Shown in pieces: positions 1 to 11,374 of a stretch of 64,000 nucleotides of DNA. The notes below the pieces were generated by a model. It was not told the DNA's origin. It made no database searches and worked only from the letters and a program-made list of their open reading frames with translations. The first letter of the stretch is position 1. Every line of letters begins with the position of its first letter. The stretch is from Monoplex corrugatus (taxonomy: Eukaryota; Mollusca; Gastropoda; Littorinimorpha; Ranellidae). A program made the position numbers and the translations under genes. Location: NCBI GenBank assembly GCA_030674185.1, contig JAPXFY010000026.1, positions 37,299,709 through 37,363,708 on the forward strand, read 5' to 3'.

Positions 1-159
1 ATCCATGTGAATCCGACGCTCAAAGCAACTGAGCTACTGGTTCCCGCAGAGAGAAGAGTTCTCGATGCCACAATAAAACTACAGTGGACTAATCATCAAG
101 GACGCATATCTTTCCATCGTCATGACCAAGAGCAAGCTGAAAAACCAAAAACAACACGT

Positions 160-745
160 GAAAGATGATATCCATGTCTCTTTCTTTCTTTCTTTTATTA
201 TTGCTGTTTAAAGCCCAGCCGACTGCGCAGAGCCATATCAGGGCTATTACCGCTTCAAAACACACAAAACTTCAACAGGAAAAAAAGAAAATGAAGTACA
301 CATATCAATGCATTCGCGCACATTATCTAAGGACATGCCCCCGGCGTAGGACCATTCCGTCCGATTTATCGCACAGGGGAGATTCAAAAAACACACCTGA
401 ATACAAATATAAGCACACATAAGGACTCCAAAACATATATAAAAAACAGGCATAAATTACCTAAAATTGCTTCCGCATATCTCACCTCCTTAGAGCCAAA
501 AGTGCACTTAATACATGTATCCAATTATCAATCCGAAGAAAAAGTACGTTAGACTTTATCGAAAAAATACAGGTGAACGGACCAGTAAGGCAGAAAATAA
601 ATAGAAATGACAGAAAGCAAGGCAACAAGGCAGAAACAAAGAGAGTGACAGAAAAGGGGAAATTTCTAGCACAGAATTTCCAGGTGGAGGATACTATTTA
701 TACTGAAAGAGCCCCCGGCAACCCAACGGGGGGATCCATGTCTCA
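160..745 (-). repeat. Dispersed repeat R, copy 1
   Basis: A ~570-bp repeat recurs at 11375-11945 (opposite orientation), 62690-63235, partly at 62340-62530, and decayed at 58950-59260. On the minus strand it begins near 740 with a TATA-box segment (CAGTATAAATAG, around 700-711) and ends near 205-245 with the motif GCCCTGATATGGCTC...GTCGGCTGGGC. That end is also the 3' end of the Jockey-type LINE copies in this window. No open frame is shared between copies, so it is probably a non-autonomous element. A TATA-type promoter plus a LINE-like tail suggests a SINE-like or internally deleted element; the family name is not known to me. Confidence 0.75.
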
Positions 746-1139
746 CAGAAGGGGTCTGGCACCATGATTGGCAACAATGGCCGCCATGCGCATGACTTCT
801 TTTGGGTCAAAAACACAGACGACGTTGACGACAACAACATCAACTTACGATACAGAAGAACAAGTGGACAGATGAGAGAGATTCAAAGCAGCCCCTTCCC
901 TTCACCACAACTTCGCTCTCAACATGGGGCAGTGGAGATAGGTGTCAGACGGACGAGGTTATCCATCCGATACCGTACACATGTCCCATACGAGAAGCAA
1001 GAAACTCAGCGGAGAACCAGGCGGCAGAAGGCCCACATAGGAGAAATCTTCGTCATCAAACATGTGTTTCGACCGAGAGCAGCTTCCAGGAGGAGCGAAT
1101 GAACCCGCTAAGAAACTAACAGACCAAACACCAGTATAC
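746..1139. other. No recognisable gene
   Basis: This stretch lies between repeat R and the leader of the LINE that follows. It contains an open frame of about 110 codons (764-1102, plus strand) with no recognisable domain and a composition typical of chance. I see nothing else in it. Confidence 0.5.
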
Positions 1140-1941
1140 GAGAACCTTAGCCACTGTTCAGGTCAGGTCGGATAGATGTATCCGCTACTGGTAACCTGGA
1201 ACCCAGTACTACCTGTCACAGGGTCGAATTGCTGGCGACTAAACCAGCAACCCCACCAGTCCTCTCAGGAGGATGGTGAGGAGGGTGGCTAGAAACCCTG
1301 GTGGAAATAAATTAGATCCATCAAAGGGCGCCAGCTCTGGAGAGCTACCCGCGGCCATCTAGCTAAGGGAGTAAACCCTGACAGTAAATCCGGTGTGGGG
1401 CCACTAAGGCTGTTGGATGGCAAACTTTGTCACTTTCCGGCAGCTCCTGCGGCCGCGTTGGCACCAACACGTAACAGCCCTGCTGTTCCTTTGGATCTGT
1501 CAGCGAGGTGGAGAGGGGGGACAAGTTGCATGGGCAACAACCTGTCTTCCATATTACACTGCCCAGGCTTACATCCGTCCATTCATCCACAAACACTCTG
1601 CACCTACGACCTGGAGAGGACACTCCAGCCTCGCTACTAACACTAGTGTCGGCACAACACGGAAAGCAACAGATACCGGTGATAAGTCATTGCTCAACTG
1701 GCGTAGAGCTGACGCCAGGGGTTGCTTTTGACGGTGGGAGAGACCTTCGTGTCTTACTGGACAGCTACCGCCCACCTAAGCTGGGCAGCCCCCAGCCAGT
1801 TAGGTGCTGTCCCGCCACGACCTGTCTTCTTCATTGGGTGCATGAAGATCAGGAGAAAATCTGACAAGCAGGTCGTTAATTACCGCACCAAACAAAAAGA
1901 AAAATTCAAATTCAAGAAACGGATCAGGAAAAGGATCAGCA

Positions 1942-3320
1942 GTGAAACTGGGCTGTTGGAATGTCCGAACAATGATGCCTGGGCTCTCCCAAGATCTGCA
2001 AGACATCAGCGACGCCAGAAAAACCGCCGTCATAAACAGCGAACTAAAGAGGCTCAATGTGGACATTGCCACTCTGCAGGAAACACGGCTGGCTGACTCA
2101 GGAACATTAAAGGAAAGGGACTACACCTTTTTCTGGCAAGGAAAGAGTTCTGATGCCCCAAGAGAGCACGGAGTAGGCTTTGCAGTTAGGAACAGCCTGC
2201 TGAACATGATTGAACCGGCAGCGGCGGTTCAGAACGACTCTTGACTCTCCGCCTCAACACCACCGAAGGCTATGTCACTCTCATCAGCGTTTATGCCCCA
2301 ACTCTGTCCGCCTCTCCAGACACCAAGGATGAGTTCTACGAAAATCTTGCATCAACCATAAGGAACATCCCCAGGACAGAACAACTTGTTCTCCTGAGCG
2401 ACTTCAACGCCAGAGTGGGTGCAGACAATGACTCATGGCCCTTCTGCCTCGGTTCCTTTGGAGTGGGGAAAATGAATGAGAATGGACAGCGACTGCTTGA
2501 GTTTTGCGCCTGCCATGAACTGTGCATCGCCAACTCCTTCTTCAAGACGAAGCCTCAGCACAAAGTCTCCTGGAGGCATCCCCGCTCAAAACATTGGCAC
2601 CAACTGGATTTGATCCTAGTAAGACGTGCCGCTATCAAAAACGTTCTCCACACTCGCTCTTATCACAGCGCAGACTGCGACACAGACCACTCTCTGGTAT
2701 GTTGCAAGATCAGGCTACAACCAAAGAAGTTCCACTGCTCAAAGAAACAAGGGAACCCTCGCATTGACGTCAGCAAGATGTCTCAGCCAGATCTTGTAGA
2801 ACAGTTCGCAGAGGCCTTTCAGAGAGAATACAATGCATTGCAGCCCAGAGACTCTGCCACTGAGAGATGGGAAACGCTACGAGACACCATGCACCGCATT
2901 GCTATGGCCACCTTTGGGAAGAAAACTGTGAAGTCCCACGACTGGTTTGAGGCCAAATCATCAGAGATGACTCCCACTGTTGAGGCCAAGCGTGCCGCAC
3001 TCACCAAGTATAAGCGGTCACCCAGTGAGAAGAACCTGCAAATCCTCAGGGCTGCCAGAAGTAAGGTTCAGCTTAACGCCAGGCGCTGCGCAAACGAGTA
3101 CTGGACAGAGCTCAGCGAAGAGATACAGAGTGCTGCTGAAAGAGGCAACATCCGAGGAATGTATGATGGCATCAAGAGGGCACTGGGACCAACACAGAGC
3201 AAGATCGCCCCCCTCAAATCCTCCACTGGGGAAGTAATCAGCAATCCTAGCCAACAGATGGAAAGATGGGCGGAACACTACTCCGACCTCTACTCCACAC
3301 AGAACATGAGTCCCCCTTAG
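1942..3320 (+). pseudogene. LINE endonuclease (exonuclease-endonuclease-phosphatase fold), frameshifted
   Basis: The N-terminal part of a LINE ORF2. The region opens with a LGCWNVRTM motif at about 1945, typical of APE endonucleases. It changes frame near 2235-2244 and continues with SVYAPT, DFNARVG (about 2402), a HQLDLILV motif and a DTDHSLV motif (about 2683), matching the usual Asn/Asp/His positions of the active site. In the intact family this domain nicks target DNA to prime reverse transcription. The canonical GDFN is SDFN here. After residue ~340 the frame shifts again (stop at 3318-3320) before the RT domain. The first apparent initiator at 1942 is GTG, so the true start of the ORF is not resolved. 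Confidence 0.85.
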
Positions 3321-3336
3321 CCCTCGATGCCATCAA

Positions 3337-5103
3337 GTGCATGCCGGTAATGGAAGAACTGTGGACGAACTCAGCAAGGCCATTGATAGCCTGGCATCAG
3401 GGAAGGCACCTGGCAACGACGGAATTCCCCCAGACCTCATCAAGCACTGCAAGACTTCTCTTCTGCACCCTTTGCACGCAGTTCTCTGTCAGTGTTGGAA
3501 TGAGGGAGCTGTACCAAAGGACATGAGGGACGTCAAGATCGTCACCCTGTACAAAAACAAGGGCGAAAGGAGCGACTGCAACAACTACAGAGGTATCTCG
3601 CTCCTCAGCATTGTTGGCAAAGTCTATGCTCGGGTCCTCCTAATCCGCCTGCAGAAACTGGCTGAACGCGTCTACCCGGAATCACAGTGTGGTTTTCGAG
3701 CAGAGAGATCCACGGTAGACATGGTCTTCTCCCTTCGCCAAATCCAGGAAAAGTGCAGAGAGCAGCGGATGCCCCTGTATGTGGCATTCATTGACCTCAC
3801 CAAGGCCTTTGACCTAGTCAGCAGAGATGGCCTTTTCAGGGCTCTCCGAAAAATCGGCTGCCCCCCCAAACTGCACAGCTTAATTGAGTCCTTCCACTCA
3901 AACATGAAAGGGATGGTGCAGTTCAACGGAAACCTCTCCAAGCCCTTCGACGTACGCAGCGGTGTGAAACAAGGCTGCGTCCTGGCCCCAACCCTCTTTG
4001 GAATCTTCTTCGCTCTCCTCCTGAGGCATGCGTTCAGCACAGCGCAAGAAGGGATCCACCTGCGGACCAGATCAGATGGCAGGCTCTTCAACCTCGCCCG
4101 CCTCAGAGCAAGGACAAAGGTCCGTGAAGCCCTCATCAGAGACATGCTATTTGCCGACGATGCCGCAGTTGTGACCCATACTCAGCGGGACTTGCAGTCA
4201 CTAATGGACCGCTTCTCCCAGGCCTGCAAAGATTTTGGTCTGACCATCAGTTTTAAGAAGACAAACGTCTTGGGCCAAGACACGCCATCTCCACCAGCCA
4301 TCACCATTGATGACTACGAGCTTGAAGCCATCCATCAATTCACATATCTTGGGTCCACCATCACCGATAACCTCTCCCTTGACACAGAGGTCGACAAGAG
4401 GATCGGGAAGGCAGCCACAACACTAGCCCGCCTCACACAAAGGGTGTGGACAAATCCCAAGCTGACCACAAAGACAAAGATGGCTGTATACAACGCCTGT
4501 GTCCTCAGCACCTTGCTGTATGGCAGCGAGGCGTGGACCACGCATGCTCATCAGGAGAAAAGGCTCAATACCTTCCACCTGAGAAGCCTACGGCGCATAC
4601 TTGGCATTTCCTGGCAAGACAAGGTGACCAACACCGAAGTCCTAACCTGCGCTGGCCTCCCAACCATGCATACCATGCTGAGACAGCGTCGGCTGCGCTG
4701 GTTGGACCACGTTCGCCGCATGGAAGATGGTCGCATCCCAAAAGACATCCTTTATGGTGAGCTTGCCACAGGGCAGAGAAACATTGGCCGCCCACAGTTG
4801 AGATACAAAGACGTTTGCAAGCGTGACATGAAGGCGCTTGAGATCAACACTGAGTCCTGGGAGGACCTCGCAGACGACCGCAACAGCTGGAGAACTACTC
4901 TCAAGAAACAGCTGCGGATTGGTGAGGACAAACTGTCAGCTGCTGCAGCAGAAAAGCGAGTTCGCAGAAAAGGGATGACAGCCAACAGACCAGCATCAGC
5001 ATACACATGCGACCGCTGCGACAGAGACTGCCTCTCTCGCATTGGTCTCTACAGTCACAGGCGACGCTGCTTGGACCAAGCAGAGAGCCCATCTAGACAT
5101 TAG
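3337..5103 (+). pseudogene. LINE reverse transcriptase with C-terminal C2H2 zinc finger
   Basis: The downstream part of the LINE ORF2, 588 codons open. Motifs in order: GKAPGNDGIPPDLI (RT block 1), NNYRGISLLS, QCGFRAERST, FIDLTKAFDLV (motif A, catalytic Asp), GVKQGCVLAP (motif B), FADDAAVV near residue 270 (motif C, two Asp), and a C-terminal CDRCDRDC...HRRRC finger near residues 562-580. In active relatives this enzyme copies the LINE RNA at the nicked target. The reading frame enters from a different frame upstream (the peptide before 3350 is open in the +1-shifted frame), so the polyprotein is broken. The catalytic residues themselves are preserved. Confidence 0.9.
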
Positions 5104-5442
5104 AACGGATGTACTTTGTCCATGGTCAGGCATGACCGAAGGAGGCCTACTATATACTATAGCCACTGTGAGAACTGTTGTCGATACAATCGCTAATATG
5201 AAGACTACCGGTACAACATGAACAGAAAGTTAATGATGGTGATCATGTTGATAATGATGATAATGGACTTTCGGACTCTTTTATCGATCAGACGATGAGT
5301 ACGCATACTGATGACACGAGAGCTACCACAAGGATAAATATGACAGAGGACTTTTATTGGAATGAGGAATATAACCACTACGATAGTCAGGATAAAGACT
5401 ACTGCAAGGACAACCAACAACAGCACAAAGAACTACCACCAG

Positions 5443-6435
5443 GACAACTGTCACCACAAGGACTACCACCATGACAACTGTCACCACAAGGACTACCACC
5501 ATGACAACAGTCACCACAAGGACTACCACCATGACAACAGTCACCACAAGGACTACCACCATGACAACAGTCACCACAAGGACTACCACCATGACAACTG
5601 TCACCACAAGGACTACCACCATGACAACTGTCACCACATGGACTACCATCATGACAACTGTCAACACAAGGACTACCACCATGACAACTGTCACCACATG
5701 GACTACCATCATGACAACTGTCACCACAAGGACTACCACCATGACAACTGTCACCACATGGACTACCACCATGACAACTGTCACCACAAGGACTACCACC
5801 ATGACAACTGTCACCACATGGACTACCACCATGACAACTGTCACCACAAGGACTACCACCATGACAACTGTCACCACATGGACTACCATCATGACAACTG
5901 TCACCACAAGGACTACCACCATGACAACTGTCACCACAAGGACTACCACCATGACAACAGTCACCACATGGACTACCACCATGACAATTGTCACCACAAG
6001 GACTACCACCATGACAACTGTCACCACATGGACTACCATCATGACAACTGTCACCACAAGGACTACCACCATGACAACTGTCACCACATGGACTACCATC
6101 ATGACAACTGTCACCACAAGGACTACCACCATGACAACTGTCACCACATGGACTACCATCATGACAACTGTCAACACAAGGACTACCACCATGACAACTG
6201 TCACCACAAGGACTACCACCAAGACAACTGTCACCACAAGGACTACCATCATGACAACAATCAACACAAGGACCACCATCATGACAATGTCACCACAAGA
6301 ACTACCACCATGACAACAGTCACCACATGGACTACCACCATGACAACTGTAACCACAAGGACTACCACCATGACAACAGTCACCACAAGGACTACCACCA
6401 TGACAACAGTCACCACAAGGACTACCACAAAGAAT
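5443..6435 (+). repeat. 30-bp minisatellite, about 33 copies, threonine-rich in one frame
   Basis: Tandem 30-bp units (core GACTACCACCATGACAACTG) run without phase change from 5443 to about 6285, with one small indel near 6285 and five more units after it. Because 30 is a multiple of 3, several frames stay open: a Thr-rich decapeptide (TTRTTTMTTV), a His/Asp/Tyr-rich one (HKDYHHDNCH) and, on the minus strand, a Val-rich one. The central part alternates two unit types (CACAAGG and CACATGG), forming a 60-bp higher-order repeat. The Thr-rich frame resembles a mucin-type O-glycosylated domain. The indel moves that frame from one phase to another, so it is not open across the whole array. Confidence 0.9.
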
Positions 6436-6446
6436 ACTGTAAGTAT
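6431..6446 (+). other. Candidate 5' splice donor after the minisatellite
   Basis: The sequence ACT|GTAAGTATG at 6436-6447 matches the consensus donor from +1 to +6 exactly. It falls right after the last repeat unit, in the frame (phase of 5362) that reads Thr-rich repeats from 6290 onward. No convincing acceptor with a pyrimidine tract was found upstream of the array, so an exon is possible but unproven. Confidence 0.25.
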
Positions 6447-6569
6447 GAGGTTTCATAACTACATCCCTTACCCGATTCCCCTAATTTCTTTTCATGTCTT
6501 GAAGTCTTTCTGTGGTATTCAAAGTACCTTCGATGGTTCATATAACAATATAAAAACACTGAGCATGAG

Positions 6570-6716
6570 TCACACACACACACAACACACACATGCACAC
6601 ACATATACACACACCGCTCGTTCGCACACACGCACGCACATACACCACACATGCACACGCACACACACACACTCACACACACAAGCAGAGGGGGAGAGAG
6701 AGAGAGAGAGAGAGAT
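6570..6716. repeat. (CA)n and (GA)n microsatellites
   Basis: Imperfect CA-rich tract at 6570-6685 followed by a GA run at 6692-6714. Open frames through it are repeat artefacts. Confidence 0.95.
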
Positions 6717-8085
6717 GCATGCATTGCGTTTGTCCAATAATCTTATTATTATCTTTAAATTATTTCAAATACCAATAGCAGGATTCCCTGTAGTTTTACC
6801 ATTTTCTCAGAAACAACCCAATTTCTGATCTCCAATACAAAAACATCCACAAAAAAAAGACTAAGTCAAAATAAAGGAGCTGTTTGAGTTATATCTCCCA
6901 TTCAATGCGGTCGATTTTGATATCTGATAAATAATAAAATGCCACAAACTTTAAGAAATTAGTTTCGACGCCAAAAGTAATATTTTGTTTTTCTCAATAG
7001 TTATAATACCAAAGGATACATCAGGGTTCTGCATTTGAAGCCAAGGGGGATAACCTGAGACCAGAATGGCAATGTTTCAGGGTTCTCAATTGGCTACCGA
7101 TGCTTAACCATTCCACATCAAAAGGCAAGTATTAAGCACACACAACGCGCCACACACACATATAGACACACACACAGACAGGCAGACAGCACACACAAAC
7201 GCAAACAAACAAGTAAACAAACAAACCAACACGAACAAACACATGATTGAACAAACACGAACAAACAGATGAATAAACAAACAAACACACAAAACAAACA
7301 AACACCTCCTCTCCCACACACAGACAAACCAAATGTTTTCTCTTTGCTGCTACGATTACTCGTTTTTAAAGTATTGAATCCGCTTAAAGAAACTTTTTTC
7401 TGCCTGTTTGAAGTAACTTTTCTTTTTCTTTTTGTGCGGCAAGGGACTTCGTTGCTTCCAAATGAATTTTCCATTAGGGGTGGGGGTGGCGGTCTCATGT
7501 GAAAGTCTGATGGGAGTTCATTTGGAGTCATTAAAGTCATTCAGGGCAATGAGGATCACTCAGGGTCCTAGGGTCACTTAGGGGTCATTCATGGCCATGT
7601 GCTTATTCGAAGTCATCTAGGGACATGAGATTACTACTAACTCGTCGCCAGGGGCCAAACACATCATATTTTGAAGAGTGATGGCCCTTGTTATGACGGG
7701 CAAAGTGTTGATAGTGGCGCAATTCTCCGTATCTCTCCATGAAGTTGAGAAAGAATAGTAACATCGATTAGGGCTCTCGGTTATTTCACTTATTTAAAAA
7801 AAAATCTCAAAAGTAATAGAACTTTGATTCTTTGGCACAAAAGAAACCGTGGACCCGAGATAGAAACATACACTTATCTGAGCGATTGTGAATTGTGCTA
7901 CTGGATAATGTGTTTGTTTGTGGGGTTTTTTGTTGTTTTTCTTTTCTTTTTCTTCTATCCAAATTACAAGAGCAACAGAATTCTCGTTAACTCGCGCCCA
8001 CTTCTGTCCACCTCATATTTAGTTTTAAATGTATGGTTATGGGCTTAAAGCATAGAAATGTTGCGTTCGATGACCAGTTTCTTTC
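6717..8085. other. No gene; simple-sequence patches
   Basis: Mostly AT-rich unique-looking DNA. It holds a CA/AAAC-rich patch (7131-7320) and a short run of imperfect repeats of the GGGTCATTCAGGG type at 7515-7630. I see no coding or RNA gene. Confidence 0.6.
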
Positions 8086-8089
8086 ATAG

Positions 8090-8845
8090 CATACTTCAGA
8101 ACTTAAATCTGTGTGTATTGTTGGGTTTGATGAATAATTTCTTTAATGATATACTCCAGAACTTAAATATATGTATATTGTTGTTTGATGAATAATTTCT
8201 TTAATGATATACTTCAGAACTTAAATATGTGTGTATTGTCGTGTTTGATAAATAATTTCCTTGATGATATACTCCAGAACTTAAATACATGTACATGTGT
8301 ATTGTTGTGTTTGATGAATAATTTCTTTAATGATATACTTCAGAACTTTAATATGTGTGTATTGTTGGGTTTGATGAATAACTTCTTTGATGATATACTT
8401 CAGAACTTAAATGTATGTATATTGTTGTGTTTGATGAATAATTTCTTTTATGATACCGGTATACTTCAGAACTTAAATGTGTGTGTATTGTTGGGTTTAA
8501 TGAATAATTTCTTTTTGATGATATACTTCAGAACTTAAATCTGTGTGTATTGTTGGGTTTGATGAATAATTTCTTTAATGATATACTTCAGAATTTAAAT
8601 CTGTATTGTTGTGTTTGATGACTAATGCCTTTAATGATATAATTTAGAACTTAAAATATTTTCATGAATAATTATTTTAATGATATACTTCAGAACTTAA
8701 ATCTGTGTGTATTGTTGGGTTTGATGAATAATTTCTTTAATGATATACTTCAGAAGTTAAATGTGTGTGTATTGTTGGGTTTGATAAATAATTTCTTTAA
8801 TGATATACTTGAGAATTTAAATCTGTGTGTATTATTGTGTCTATT
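8090..8845. repeat. 60-bp tandem repeat, about 12 copies
   Basis: Units of about 60 bp (core GATATACTTCAGAACTTAAAT followed by a TGTGTGTATTGTTGGG segment) run from 8090 to 8845 with small indels. The unit is 20 codons long, so one plus frame reads a 20-residue repeat (MNNFFNDILQNLN...) over 8185-8538 before indels close it. The frame is AT-driven and hydrophobic; I treat it as non-coding satellite DNA. Confidence 0.9.
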
Positions 8846-9129
8846 TGTATGCATTCTATGCAAGGGTTTCAGAGACTGCAATGCATGAGTATACCTAGAC
8901 TGTCTGAAACTTCAGCAAGAGGGAAAAGACATCATGGCATTCGAAAATGTCCAACACTAGGCATCAAAATACACCTGCAATATCTACCTGGATAAAAGAT
9001 CTCTTTGTAAACATTCAACAGATGGGACAGCCTGGAACAGCGCAGTTAACACAACAGATCTTTGATAAAATATCGTTTCAAGAATGGACTGGTAGGTATC
9101 AGCATCTCTTCCCCACATCCTAACACCAT

Positions 9130-9330
9130 TGTGATCCTAGGAGCAGAGGAGCAATCAGATTCATTCAAGAGTATATACGTTATTTCGCTGTATTTCGTTT
9201 CGTTTCTTCTTCCTTGAAATAATGGATGTGTGGAAGCAGTTGCCTAAGTCAGCAACCTCGGCGCCATCACTGGAAGCATTCAGAAGCTGGCTGGGCTACA
9301 GCCTCTACAACTTGCAATCAACATCACCAC
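9130..9330 (+). pseudogene. LINE reverse-transcriptase C-terminal fragment
   Basis: The plus-strand peptide around 9222-9300 contains VWKQLP..ATSAPSLEAF, which fits the conserved tail of many non-LTR RT proteins (pattern WN-LP----APS---F). Only this terminal piece is recognisable; the frame then runs into a (CA)n tract. Confidence 0.55.
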
Positions 9331-9343
9331 TACCTCCTTCTGT

Positions 9344-9344
<1 letters not shown>

Positions 9345-9418
<74 letters not shown>
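9345..9418. repeat. (CA)n microsatellite
   Basis: A nearly pure CA run with one CC interruption at about 9377. Confidence 0.98.
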
Positions 9419-9419
<1 letters not shown>

Positions 9420-9659
9420 TTTTTTCCCCTGGACCGACAGCACATACATTATAAATAGTGTTAATCTCAGATTTCCAGACACTGTGCTGGAACTGATTCA
9501 AATTTTCTACCAAAGTCTTGTACATATAGAGACACTACTCCACAGTCAAGTTCGTCTCAAAGAATCTGGTTCTCACCTAGAACAACAAAGAAAAATACAA
9601 GAAATACAAAACTAAAGTGCTTTATTGAGAAATAAGTACAAGAAAACAATCATCACCAT

Positions 9660-10610
9660 CCTCCCCATCGTGTCATGCCACATGACGTTGGCTATCATAG
9701 CCTTCCAGACGAATCTATCCTGTCGCTGCAAGTATATCTTCTACCGTTTCTCTCTCTATCCACTCTTCAAAACTGTTTAATATTTTTCCCTGGGTCTACC
9801 TGGTGCTCTTTTCCCCTCTAGCTTTCCTGTTATGACTAGGTGTTAAATTTACCTTGCCTCATAAAATGGTCTATACGTGCTGCTTGTTTTTGTCCTAATC
9901 TCCATCAGTAATGAACTTTTTGTGTTTGCTACTTTCAAGACTGTTTCGTTTCTTTTCTTTGCTGTCCACGGAACTCACATGTGTATTAAAAACATTTTAT
10001 CAGACTTAATTTTGTTCTTATTTTGCTTGATTTTCCGGGCTTCGCATCGGTACAACAGTTTTGGTTCTATGTTTCAGCCTAAATTTCCTTATTATAGGAT
10101 TATGGTCATTGTTGCAGTCTACGCCTGGTAATGTTTTTGTTATCAGTAATGAATTTCTAAATCTCTGTATCTGTCAGGATGTAGTCAATTTGATTTCTTG
10201 TGCTGTCGCCTGGATTCATCGATGTCTATTTTCTTCTGTTAAGTTGCTCAAACCAAGTGTTTACTACTATGAATTTATTTCCTAGGCCTATTCAGAAATT
10301 TCTCTTCCCTTTCATTTTGCATGCCTAGGCTATGTCATCAACTTGTTCCTGTCCTACTTTACAATTAAAATCTCTCATTATGGTTGTAACGTCCAGTGAT
10401 TTACATTGAGCCTTTGTTTTTTTTCAGTTCTACATGGAAGTTGTCAATTTCTTCCTCAGTACTTGCTGGATGTTGGCGCATATAGTTGGACAGTATTGGT
10501 GTCAAAAGGCTTGCCATCCAATAGCTGGTAAAACACAGTCTCATATCATGTGGACCAATATCTACTGATGGATTTGACTTATCATTGTCCATTATGATGC
10601 CAGTCTCTCA
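9660..10610 (-). pseudogene. Decayed LINE: endonuclease plus RT tail, RT core deleted
   Basis: On the minus strand the reading starts near 10590 with an endonuclease region: EEEIDNF at about 10455 and an MRDFNCKVGQ motif at about 10365, corresponding to the GDFN-KVG box. RNQIDYIL follows at about 10195 and DCNNDHNPII at about 10110 (the terminal DH box). After about 9900 the peptide jumps to the far C-terminal motif of the same kind of element (GKRAPGRPR at about 9820, then DRFVWKAMIANV at about 9700). The RT core between them is missing. Multiple frameshifts and stops are present. The domain order and orientation agree, so I read this as one internally deleted LINE. Confidence 0.7.
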
Positions 10611-10634
10611 TGTTGAAGGACAGAAATTCCAAGA

Positions 10635-10860
10635 GTTTAGAAACAAAAAAAATTAAAAAATACCACCACCACCACTACCACAACAACAACAACAACAAAA
10701 TCATATCAAACAAGAAAGAAAGGAACGTTTTAGGTCTGTGTGACTTCGGAAGTTCCGAATTTACGTTTCCGTGAATCTTCAAAGATCTACACTTTTCAGC
10801 CAAATTTGGTAAAAAAAAAAAAAAATCAGATAATCACCCATACAAACACACAAAGACCTC
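10635..10860. repeat. CCA/CAA- and A-rich simple sequence
   Basis: Short (CCA)n and (CAA)n runs at 10663-10698 and an A tract at 10811-10824, with no gene. Confidence 0.8.
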
Positions 10861-10886
10861 CCAAGAATACAAAAACAATTTTCTTC

Positions 10887-10948
<62 letters not shown>

Positions 10949-11160
10949 TGCGTGTGTGTGTGTGTGTGTGTCTATGTGTGCTTGTTATGTGTGCGTGTGT
11001 GTGGATGTGTGTGTGTGTGTGGTGTGTGTGTGTGTGTATGTCTGTATGTGTGTGTAGGGGATGTGTGTGCATGTGTGTTCGTTCGTTATTTCTTTTAACG
11101 TCTATTCACACTATGTGCTTTTAGACGAGTGCATGTGTGTGCTTGTGTGTGTGTGTGCGT
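10887..11160. repeat. (GT)n microsatellite, long and interrupted
   Basis: GT-rich DNA with TATG, GCGTGCG and other interruptions. The Cys/Val-rich and His/Thr-rich open frames across it are artefacts of the dinucleotide repeat. Confidence 0.97.
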
Positions 11161-11374
11161 GAGTATGTGTCTGCACGCATGAAGAAGTGGGGGGGGGGGA
11201 ATAGAGACATCTCATCAATGACTTAGTTTTTTTGAAAATGTTTTTTTCGATGCCCTGTCAGTTTTGATGTGAGTCTTGGATTAATGGATGTCTTTCACTT
11301 TTTTTTTTTTTTTGTTGCTTTCTTTCTTCACCCCCACCCCATCTTTTTTCTTCCACTTTAGCAGGCAATCGTTT

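Larger units (their letters stand above)
1140..5165 (+). mobile_element. Non-LTR retrotransposon (LINE), near full length, frameshifted
   Basis: A LINE with a GC-richer ~800-bp leader (1140-1941), an APE-type endonuclease region (1942-3320), a reverse transcriptase region with a C-terminal C2H2 zinc finger (3337-5103) and a short 3' UTR after the TAG at 5101-5103. The leader has no convincing ORF1. The endonuclease-RT-zinc-finger layout is common in mollusc and annelid LINEs that are often mis-annotated as craniofacial development protein 2-like. At least three frame changes (near 2235, 3305 and 3350) make this copy non-functional. The exact 3' end is uncertain because there is no clear poly(A) or microsatellite tail before the next repeat. 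Confidence 0.85.

Noticed and set aside
2522..2767. Numerous medium-length frames overlapping the LINE and Ty3 genes on other frames or strands
   Set aside because: They are shadows of the RT, integrase and transposase genes with no domains of their own.
5323..6828. Long open frames on both strands through the 30-bp minisatellite (488 codons plus, 377 codons minus)
   Set aside because: The His/Asp-rich and Val-rich frames exist only because the unit is a multiple of 3 bases; only the Thr-rich frame is even a weak candidate.
10740..11124. Cys/Val-rich and His/Thr-rich frames near 10.8-11.1 kb
   Set aside because: Produced by a (GT)n microsatellite.
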